This document shows, piece after piece, positions 6,253 through 11,737 of a stretch of DNA of 13,669 bases. This stretch comes from Lachnospiraceae bacterium (GTDB taxonomy: Bacteria; Bacillota; Clostridia; Lachnospirales; Lachnospiraceae), in NCBI GenBank assembly GCA_003446735.1, contig DMCJ01000092.1, positions 1-13,669 of the forward strand, written 5' to 3'. The first letter of the stretch is position 1; every line of letters starts with the position of its first letter. Both the position numbers and the translations under genes were made by a program. The notes under the pieces are model-generated. The model was not told where the DNA came from. It was given only the letters and a program-made list of their open reading frames with translations, and made no database searches.

Positions 6253-7161
6253 ATGTATGACATAATCATAATCGGAGCAGGAACAGCCGGTCTTACGGCT
6301 GCCATCTACGGCAGGCGCTCCGGAAAGAACGTGCTCGTTATCGAAAAACTGACCTACGGAGGCCAGATAATAAACACCCCCGAGATCGAGAACTATCCGG
6401 GAATACAGAAGATATCAGGATTTGAATTTGCAACCGCTCTTAATAAGCAGGCAAAGGATTTAGGCGCCGAGATCGTAAGCGGTGACGTTACGGGCGTTTC
6501 GGCAAACGGACCTGATAATGCATCCTTTACGGTAGAGACCGGTAAAGCCAAATATGAAGGCTCAAAAGTCATAATCGCCACCGGATCCAAAAACAGGCCT
6601 CTCGGCCTTGAGCACGAAAAAGAGTGGATAGGAAAAGGCATTTCCTATTGTGCGACATGCGACGGTATGTTTTTCCGGGGAAAGACCGTAGCTGTTGCCG
6701 GAGGCGGTAATACCGCGTTGGAGGACGCTGCCTTTTTATCAAATTACTGCGAAAAAGTATATCTGATCCACAGACGTAACGAATTAAGGGGAGAGCAAAA
6801 GCTCCAGGACAACCTGAGAGAAAAAGAGAATGTCGAATTTGTACTTAATGCGGCTATCGACGGTATAGACGGTCAGGACAGGCTTTCATCGATAAACGTA
6901 AGCGACAAGGAAACCGGAGAAAAAAGAAACATACCGATAGACGGTCTTTTCATCGCGATAGGTCAGATGCCTCAGAACGAGGTCTTTGTCCCCCTTGTCG
7001 AGCTTGATGACAAAGGATATATCATAGCAGGAGAAGACTGCAAAACAAAAACTCCGGGCATATATGCTGCCGGAGACTGCCGTACCAAAGAGGTAAGACA
7101 GCTTACAACAGCCGCTGCCGACGGAGCAGTTGCCGCTCTTGCTGCTTCAAAGGATGTCTAA
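6253..7161 (+). CDS. trxB: Thioredoxin-disulfide reductase (NADPH, FAD)
   Basis: This low-molecular-weight flavoprotein of 302 residues passes electrons from NADPH through FAD to thioredoxin. Visible motifs are the N-terminal FAD-binding GAGTAG, the redox pair Cys133-Ala-Thr-Cys136, the nucleotide-binding GGGNTALEDA (about 150-159), and HRRNELR (173-179), whose basic residues favour NADPH. The C-terminal FAD motif is YAAGDCR. An in-frame ATG at 6247 lies too close to the GGGGAGGG ribosome binding site; the ATG at 6253 has about 7 nt spacing and gives the standard MYDIIIIGAG start. It follows trxA by 66 nt. Its stop codon overlaps the stop codon of the minus-strand ArsR-type gene by 3-4 nt, leaving no room for an intergenic terminator. 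Confidence 0.96.
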   Translation: MYDIIIIGAGTAGLTAAIYGRRSGKNVLVIEKLTYGGQIINTPEIENYPGIQKISGFEFATALNKQAKDLGAEIVSGDVTGVSANGPDNASFTVETGKAKYEGSKVIIATGSKNRPLGLEHEKEWIGKGISYCATCDGMFFRGKTVAVAGGGNTALEDAAFLSNYCEKVYLIHRRNELRGEQKLQDNLREKENVEFVLNAAIDGIDGQDRLSSINVSDKETGEKRNIPIDGLFIAIGQMPQNEVFVPLVELDDKGYIIAGEDCKTKTPGIYAAGDCRTKEVRQLTTAAADGAVAALAASKDV

Positions 7162-7463
7162 TCCTCGTTTACATGCTCAAGTCCCTGGGCGATCACCGTA
7201 CTTACATGATCATCCGCAAGGGAGTAGAATATGAGCTTTCCATCACGCCTTCCTTTAACAAGGCGACTCTGTTTCAATAATTTCAGCTGATGTGATATTG
7301 CGGACTGGCTGATGTTTAAGCTCTCCGCAATATCGCCCACGCATAATTCCTTTTCAAAAAGAGCAAACAATATCTTTAATCTTGTCTCATCCCCAAAGAC
7401 CTTAAACAGATCCGAAAGATCGGAAAGCTCCGCTTCATCCGGTTTATGTATGATATGTCCCAT
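7158..7463 (-). CDS. ArsR/SmtB family zinc-responsive repressor (CzrA/SmtB-type alpha-5 site)
   Basis: The 101-residue protein is a winged-helix metal-dependent repressor. The DNA-recognition helix lies in SLNISQSAISHQLKLLKQSRLV (about 48-69), followed by a beta wing (GRRDGKLIFYSL). The C-terminal helix carries Asp84-x-His86-x10-His97-x2-Glu100. This spacing is that of the alpha-5 zinc site in SmtB and CzrA, where metal binding releases DNA. The alpha-3 cadmium/lead site of CadC (Cys-x-Cys) is incomplete, with only Cys41 in ELCVGD, so zinc (or cobalt) is the likelier signal. The gene is last in the metal-export operon, 10 nt after the ATPase stop, with a good AGGAG site. It should repress its own operon through the palindrome at 9634-9655. 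Confidence 0.93.
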   Translation of the reverse strand: MGHIIHKPDEAELSDLSDLFKVFGDETRLKILFALFEKELCVGDIAESLNISQSAISHQLKLLKQSRLVKGRRDGKLIFYSLADDHVSTVIAQGLEHVNED

Positions 7464-7473
7464 TGATCTTCTC

Positions 7474-9342
7474 CTACATTTTCTTTACAAACAACGCTCT
7501 TATTGCATTTAACACAGCTATTATCATAACTCCTACATCAGCAAATATAGCTATCCACATATTTGCGATACCAAGCGCACCGAGAAGTAAACAAAGCACC
7601 TTCACTCCTATCGCGAATATGATGTTCTCATATACGATGCACATGCATTTTCTCGATATCTTTATCGCCTTGGATATCTTTAAGGGATCGTCATCCATAA
7701 GGACAACATCCGCTGCCTCTATGGCGGCATCCGATCCGAGCGCCCCCATGGCGATACCTATGTCAGCTCTTGAAAGGACCGGCGCATCGTTTATCCCGTC
7801 TCCGACAAATACCAGCTTTTCGCCGTTCCTGTTTTCCCCGATCAGCTCCTCAACTTTATCCACCTTATCTCCGGGAAGAAGCTCGCTGTAAAACTCATTT
7901 ACCCCAAGCTCATCCGCAACCTTTCCGGCAGTATTCTTCCTGTCGCCGGTCAGCATTACAAGCCGCGATATACCGTTATCACGCAGTTCCTTCATGGCTC
8001 TTACGGAATTGGGCTTTAACTGATCGGCTATGACTATATGCCCCATATATTCTCCGTCTATCGCCATATGCACGATCGTTCCCGGACTGTGGCAGTCTTT
8101 AGCTTCGATCCCGAGATGTTCCATGAGCTTTATGTTTCCGGCTGCAACCTTTTTGTCATCCACCGATGCTATAACGCCCTTGCCGCTTATTTCCTCGATC
8201 TGACCTATCCTTGACTGATCGATGCTCTTTCCGTATGCACGCAGAAGGCTTTTGCTTATCGGATGCGATGAATGACTCTCTGCGAGAGCTGCGTATTCTA
8301 TCAGCTTCTCATCTTCCATCTTTCCGTGATGTATCGCATCCACTTCAAATACACCGAGTGTCATCGTACCTGTCTTATCAAAGACTACGGTACCCGTCTT
8401 CGAAAGAGCCTCTAAATAGTTGGATCCCTTTATAAGCACTCCTGCTTTGCCCGCTCCTCCGATCCCTGCAAAGAAAGTCAGCGGGATGCTGATGACAAGC
8501 GCACAGGGACAGCTTATTACGAGGAATGTAAGAGCTCTGTATATCCATACTCCCCAGTCTCCGGACGCATGAAGTATCAGCAGATTTATCACCGGCGGAA
8601 TGATCGCAAGCATAAGCGCTCCGATGCAGACCGCGGGGGTATAGTACCTGGCAAACTTACTGATGAAATCCTCGGATCTTGATTTCCTTGAGCTTGCGTT
8701 TTCCACAAGATCGAGCACCTTGGAAGCTGTCGATTCCCCGAACTCTCTGGTCGTACGGACTTTTATAAGGGATGATGCATTTATGCATCCGCTTATGACT
8801 TCATCACCGATACCGGCTTCTCTGGGAATACTCTCCCCGGTAAGAGCTGCCGTATCGAGAGTCGTCGTTCCGAATGTTATCACACCGTCAATCGGGATCT
8901 TCTCGCCCGGATTTACGATGATCTCGGTACCGATCATAACTTCATCGGGATCTACTTTTTCCATTGTCCCGTCCTTTTCCACATTGGCATAGTCGGGACG
9001 GATATCCATGAGCTCGCTTATGTTCTTTCTGCTCTTTCCGACGGCGTAACTCTGGAAAAGCTCTCCGATCTGATAGAACAGCATAACGGCAACTCCCTCG
9101 GTATACTCACCGAGCGCAATGGCTCCTACGGTGGCTACCGCCATCAGGAAATTCTCATCAAAGACCTGTTTGTTAAGGATACCTTTAAATGCTTTTTTTA
9201 AGATATCATATCCTATGACCAAATAGGGTATCATGAACAAGGCCAGCCTTATCCATCCCGTAACGGGGATGAGCAAAAAGACCAGCATGAGCACAGCCGC
9301 CACTATTATCCTTATCAAAACCTTTTTCTGTTTCTTATTCAT
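7474..9342 (-). CDS. cadA: P1B-2 type Zn2+/Cd2+/Pb2+-exporting ATPase lacking an N-terminal HMA domain
   Basis: This membrane pump uses ATP to expel divalent soft metals. Over 622 residues one sees hydrophobic helices at the N-terminus, actuator TGES (168-171), the transmembrane metal motif Cys278-Pro-Cys280, phosphorylation Asp322 in DKTGTMT, the ATP-binding His-Pro in SHPIS, and GDGINDAP in the P domain. Lys581 in the seventh helix and Asp602-x-Gly604 in the eighth are the signature of the Zn/Cd/Pb subgroup rather than the copper subgroup. CadA/ZntA proteins usually carry one or more HMA domains in front; here the N-terminus goes straight into membrane helices, and an HMA protein is encoded separately just upstream (29-nt gap). 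The ribosome binding site AAGAAGGG is well placed. The symbol denotes the subfamily; zntA would be equally apt. Confidence 0.95.
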   Translation of the reverse strand: MNKKQKKVLIRIIVAAVLMLVFLLIPVTGWIRLALFMIPYLVIGYDILKKAFKGILNKQVFDENFLMAVATVGAIALGEYTEGVAVMLFYQIGELFQSYAVGKSRKNISELMDIRPDYANVEKDGTMEKVDPDEVMIGTEIIVNPGEKIPIDGVITFGTTTLDTAALTGESIPREAGIGDEVISGCINASSLIKVRTTREFGESTASKVLDLVENASSRKSRSEDFISKFARYYTPAVCIGALMLAIIPPVINLLILHASGDWGVWIYRALTFLVISCPCALVISIPLTFFAGIGGAGKAGVLIKGSNYLEALSKTGTVVFDKTGTMTLGVFEVDAIHHGKMEDEKLIEYAALAESHSSHPISKSLLRAYGKSIDQSRIGQIEEISGKGVIASVDDKKVAAGNIKLMEHLGIEAKDCHSPGTIVHMAIDGEYMGHIVIADQLKPNSVRAMKELRDNGISRLVMLTGDRKNTAGKVADELGVNEFYSELLPGDKVDKVEELIGENRNGEKLVFVGDGINDAPVLSRADIGIAMGALGSDAAIEAADVVLMDDDPLKISKAIKISRKCMCIVYENIIFAIGVKVLCLLLGALGIANMWIAIFADVGVMIIAVLNAIRALFVKKM

Positions 9343-9371
9343 TTTTACCCTTCTTTACTCAAGTCACGATT

Positions 9372-9590
9372 CTATAGAAATATCTCGCAATCGTCTTCAA
9401 CTTTTTTGCAATTCTTAAGAACATCCTGCATTACGTTTCCGGGCTCAGCCCCGTCCTCGAATTCAACTATCATCTTAAGTGCCATGAAGTTGACCGTAGC
9501 ATCCTTTACTCCTGCCGTTTCCTTAGCTGCCTGCTCCATCTTGTTGGCACAGTTTGCACAATCCACATCGATCTTGTATGTCTTTTTCAT
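9372..9590 (-). CDS. Free-standing heavy-metal-associated (HMA) domain protein
   Basis: The 72-residue protein is a single ferredoxin-like HMA domain with the metal loop Asp10-Cys11-Ala-Asn-Cys14, the form typical of zinc/cadmium P1B-ATPase N-terminal domains (DCANC) rather than the MxCxxC of copper chaperones. A further acidic/Cys end (DDCEIFL) could add a ligand. It is the first gene of the metal-export operon, directly before an ATPase that has no HMA domain of its own, so it most likely supplies that missing regulatory or delivery module in trans. A copper-type chaperone role is less likely because of the motif and the P1B-2 partner. AAAGGA sits about 8 nt before the ATG. Confidence 0.9.
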   Translation of the reverse strand: MKKTYKIDVDCANCANKMEQAAKETAGVKDATVNFMALKMIVEFEDGAEPGNVMQDVLKNCKKVEDDCEIFL

Positions 9591-9633
9591 AATGCTTCCT
9601 TTCCCCCTGCGGGCTTATGTTTTATCATTTTAT

Positions 9634-9655
9634 CATATGAGCAATCATTCATATG
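9634..9655 (-). promoter_or_regulatory. ArsR/SmtB-type operator palindrome of the zinc-export operon
   Basis: The site has perfect 7-bp inverted arms, CATATGA and TCATATG, separated by 8 bp. Inside it the plus strand reads TGAGCA-N4-TTCA, the core seen in SmtB/ZiaR-type operators. It spans roughly +4 to +25 relative to the start predicted from the promoter at 9665-9692, where a bound repressor would block transcription. The obvious ligand is the ArsR-type repressor encoded at the end of the same operon. It was identified by eye. Confidence 0.75.
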
Positions 9656-9664
9656 TATGTTATA

Positions 9665-9692
9665 ATTATACACCTCCCGACTTATATGTCAA
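9665..9692 (-). promoter_or_regulatory. Near-consensus promoter of the HMA-ATPase-ArsR operon
   Basis: On the minus strand, a perfect TTGACA (9692-9687) and a perfect TATAAT (9670-9665) are separated by 16 nt, one less than optimal. Just upstream lies an A-rich tract (about 9702-9717) that could act as an UP element. The expected start is near 9658, giving a leader of about 68 nt before the HMA gene. Full-consensus boxes fit a strong promoter normally held off by a repressor. Confidence 0.8.
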
Positions 9693-9700
9693 GAGGTGTA
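9669..9700 (-). repeat. Inverted repeat/hairpin overlapping the metal-operon promoter
   Basis: The arms TACACCTC and GAGGTGTA (8 bp, perfect) enclose 16 bp containing the -35 box and most of the spacer. As minus-strand RNA the stem extends to 13 bp, with two U-G pairs and three more inner pairs (GAC/GTC) around an AUAUAA loop. It lies 18 nt after the stop codon of the lipoprotein gene. It could be that gene's terminator, although the following bases (TAATTATAAC) are a poor U-tract, or it could be a second regulator site. In the plus direction it is followed by an eight-T run, but no plus-strand gene is known to read into it. Confidence 0.55.
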
Positions 9701-9717
9701 TTTGATCTTTTTTTTAT

Positions 9718-9963
9718 TTATACATTTTCTTCTTCATCGTCATTGTTATCGTCTTCTTTTTTGTCGTCTTTCTCTTCTTCGTCCTTCTTATCTTCTTTAA
9801 CAGGTTCGGCAACATCTTCGCTGACCGTTTCCTGCTCTTTTACAGCCTCGGAAGGATCCGCTAGGGGCTTAGTGGTAACATCACCCTGTGCCCCGCATGC
9901 ACATAAGCAGAATGCGATCATAAGTACAAGGATTATTGTGGTTTTTCCTTTAAATATTTTCAT
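9718..9963 (-). CDS. Small lipoprotein with strongly acidic C-terminal tail (unrecognised)
   Basis: The 81-residue protein has a basic start (MKIFKGK), a hydrophobic core and a lipobox-like L20-C-A-C23, so Cys23 should be lipid-modified after signal peptidase II cleavage and anchor the protein to the outer face of the membrane. After a short linker, residues 50-81 are low complexity: about 18 of 32 are Asp or Glu, with interspersed Lys. Such a tail is disordered and could bind cations loosely or interact with basic wall components. No family is recognised. The start lacks a good ribosome binding site (only weak ACGAAAG), which lowers confidence in strong expression. It is followed by the zinc-export promoter, but that operon appears to start afresh, so a functional link is only speculation. 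Confidence 0.7.
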   Translation of the reverse strand: MKIFKGKTTIILVLMIAFCLCACGAQGDVTTKPLADPSEAVKEQETVSEDVAEPVKEDKKDEEEKDDKKEDDNNDDEEENV

Positions 9964-9980
9964 CTTGTCGACTTTCGTTT

Positions 9981-10010
9981 ATGATAATGTCTTTATGTCA
10001 TGATAACGTC
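9981..10010 (-). repeat. Short direct repeat upstream of the lipoprotein gene
   Basis: The 11-mers ATGATAATGTC (9981-9991) and ATGATAACGTC (10000-10010) differ at one position and are offset by 19 bp, close to two helical turns. They lie 18-47 nt before the lipoprotein start codon. Paired same-face direct repeats are typical of regulator binding sites, for instance response regulators. No regulator can be named. Confidence 0.4.
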
Positions 10011-10059
10011 TGTAAATCGACGGTTTTTAACAACAAAACTGATCTGTTCACCACCTATT

Positions 10060-10088
10060 AATTTACTAAAAAACAGAGTGTTAGTCAA
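10060..10088 (-). promoter_or_regulatory. Possible promoter of the lipoprotein gene
   Basis: On the minus strand, TTGACT (10088-10083) and TAAATT (10065-10060) are spaced by 17 nt. The -35 is good and the -10 is weak. It would give a leader of about 90 nt that includes the direct repeats at 9981-10010. The rest of the 243-bp gap between the lipoprotein and GGDEF genes holds only the terminator at 10147-10179 and nothing else recognisable. Confidence 0.35.
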
Positions 10089-10146
10089 ACTTTCGTGGCA
10101 TTTGAGGGGCGTGCTCGGGCAAGTTTCAAGGTCGATCTGCCTTCGC

Positions 10147-10179
10147 AAAAAAATAAACCCGCAGGCCTATCACCTGCGG
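10147..10179 (-). terminator. Rho-independent terminator of the GGDEF gene
   Basis: On the minus strand a perfect 7-bp GC-rich stem (CCGCAGG / CCTGCGG, 10179-10159, 7-nt loop) is followed by GTTTA and then seven Ts (10153-10147). It lies 28 nt after the stop codon of the GGDEF gene and separates it from the lipoprotein gene. Confidence 0.85.
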
Positions 10180-10206
10180 TATCGTCCTATATCTTTGAAT
10201 CTCCTA

Positions 10207-11640
10207 TCAGAACCTCACATCTCCCTTAAGAGCACTCCTTAAAAGCTCAGGATGTTCATCATAATACCTGGTCTTGTCTTTGACCATCCTTTCATATGCG
10301 AATCTGAATACACGATGTATTTCCTTTCCGTCTCCGGCTACGCTTCCTCCTGCCGAAAAAGAAACCCTGGGGTTAGCCTTGCCCAGATCCCTGATGGCCT
10401 CTACCATCCTGCCTATCTCATCTTCGCTCACTCCGGTCAGGATGATGGAAAACTCATCCCCTCCGGCCCTGAAGATCTGTTCTTCGTCAAACAGGCTCTT
10501 TAATGCTTCGGCACTTTCCTTTAACAATATATCTCCGGCTGTATGGCCGCTCTGATCATTGAGTTTTTTGATGCCGTTCACATCCGCAAATATCACGCCT
10601 ACGGACTGACCTTTTGCAACCTTTCTCCTGAAAAGATCGGACACATAATTGTTCATTTCGTTCCTGTTCATAACACCCGTGAGCAGGTCTCTGGTACTTG
10701 AGATCTTAAGACTGTCTATGAGCAGATAATTTCCTATCTCGGATCCGAGAACAAAAGTTGTAAGTTCGAGCGTCTCTTTTATCTTAACCGCATTATCGGC
10801 ATTAAAATTGATCGCCCACATATAACCAAGCAGCCTGTTTCCGGATTTTAACGGAAAAAGAACTATGTTCTCCCCTCCCGCCGAAATAAGAGATTCATAC
10901 CAGACCGGATTTTTTTCTTTTACATACGCCCTGTCCGAGTCGTTTTTCATGATGATACAGTTGCTTCCTCCGATGGTATCCTCCCAGCTTTTGGCTATAT
11001 CATAAAATTCTCTGTTAAGATATGTTCCCATAGGAAGAAGATCGGTATTGTCGGAGAATGCCTCACCAAGGACTTCACACTGCATATTATAATCATCTAT
11101 AAGGAGTATGCAGCAATGCTCGGCCTCGCAGAGGTCACGAACTCCTTCTATGACTTTCTTCATGGCGGCTCTGAAATCGGTTGCTCCCCTTAAAAGAAGA
11201 CATGTCTCAAGGACTCTGGATGCCGTCTCTGCGGAGAAATTTGACAAATTACCCGGATCGGCAGAAAAATTGATCTCCATCATGTAAAGGCAATATGAGA
11301 TATTCTCATCTCCTCCCTCAACAGGAATAAAACTCATATTAAACCATACAGGGATCCTCTCCGGATTGACATAGGAATGAAGACATTTTTTCTCAACCGC
11401 AGCCTGATAACAGTATTCTTCAAAATTAAGATCTCTTGTAAGATATCTGGTATATTCCGAATCGGGGATAAATTTATCGGTGAGCATTTCTGCTCCCGGA
11501 GCGGGATGCTCTATGGAATCGATGTATTTTTGATTTCCGGTGACAATACGGTATATCGGGCTTTCATCGCCCTTTGGTATCTCAACCGAAACAACACATG
11601 TTGCAGCATACATTCCGTCAACTATCGCCTGAAGATCCAT
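10207..11640 (-). CDS. Cytoplasmic sensor diguanylate cyclase-type protein (PAS-like, GAF-like, GGDEF)
   Basis: The 477-residue protein carries a C-terminal GGDEF domain (about 312-470), which makes cyclic di-GMP from two GTP. Seen are the domain start TRDLLTGVMNRNE, the metal-binding Asp353 in FADVNGIKKLND, SGHTAGD, and an intact active site RAGGDEF (GGDEF at 393-397), so catalysis is expected. The RxxD inhibitory site normally five residues before GGDEF is missing (the stretch is SLFDEEQIFRA), suggesting no product inhibition at that site. Upstream, residues about 1-125 resemble a divergent PAS module and 145-305 a GAF module. No membrane helix is visible, so it should sense a cytoplasmic signal. 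A single-gene unit: its own promoter lies at 11699-11728 and a terminator at 10147-10179. The ribosome binding site is AAAGGTGAT. Confidence 0.92.
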   Translation of the reverse strand: MDLQAIVDGMYAATCVVSVEIPKGDESPIYRIVTGNQKYIDSIEHPAPGAEMLTDKFIPDSEYTRYLTRDLNFEEYCYQAAVEKKCLHSYVNPERIPVWFNMSFIPVEGGDENISYCLYMMEINFSADPGNLSNFSAETASRVLETCLLLRGATDFRAAMKKVIEGVRDLCEAEHCCILLIDDYNMQCEVLGEAFSDNTDLLPMGTYLNREFYDIAKSWEDTIGGSNCIIMKNDSDRAYVKEKNPVWYESLISAGGENIVLFPLKSGNRLLGYMWAINFNADNAVKIKETLELTTFVLGSEIGNYLLIDSLKISSTRDLLTGVMNRNEMNNYVSDLFRRKVAKGQSVGVIFADVNGIKKLNDQSGHTAGDILLKESAEALKSLFDEEQIFRAGGDEFSIILTGVSEDEIGRMVEAIRDLGKANPRVSFSAGGSVAGDGKEIHRVFRFAYERMVKDKTRYYDEHPELLRSALKGDVRF

Positions 11641-11698
11641 AATATCACCTTTCTGTAAGTCCTTCTGATAAGTCGGTGTTTAATAATTCTTCATAAAA

Positions 11699-11728
11699 AT
11701 TATAGCATAATAATTCTTTTCGTGACAA
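11699..11728 (-). promoter_or_regulatory. Sigma-A type promoter of the GGDEF gene
   Basis: On the minus strand, TTGTCA (11728-11723) and a perfect TATAAT (11704-11699) are 18 nt apart. The start would lie near 11692, leaving a leader of about 50 nt before the ATG at 11640. The -35 box lies within the short inverted repeat at 11719-11736. Confidence 0.65.
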
Positions 11729-11736
11729 GGCACGAA
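11719..11736 (-). terminator. Weak hairpin after the MATE gene
   Basis: A perfect 6-bp inverted repeat (TTCGTG / CACGAA, 6-nt loop) begins 1 nt after the MATE stop codon. The bases after it on the minus strand (AAGAATTATT) are only moderately U-rich, so termination would be inefficient. The structure shares sequence with the -35 box of the GGDEF promoter. Confidence 0.35.
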
Positions 11737-11737
11737 T

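Noticed and set aside
7100..7220. Possible terminator at the trxB/ArsR junction
   Set aside because: Only 5-bp stems without T-runs are present on either strand.
9591..9630. Small CCC-GCA-GGG stem near the HMA ribosome binding site
   Set aside because: Stem too short with a 3-nt loop to be meaningful.
9665..9720. Plus-strand terminator formed by the 9669-9700 repeat and the eight-T run
   Set aside because: The only plus-strand gene nearby (trxB) ends more than 2.5 kb away and the stem has two mismatches in that orientation, so I kept it only as an inverted repeat.
10017..10140. RNA gene or small frame in the gap between the lipoprotein and GGDEF genes
   Set aside because: No cloverleaf, no conserved RNA motif I recognise; the best small frame (17 codons from a GTG) lacks a ribosome site.
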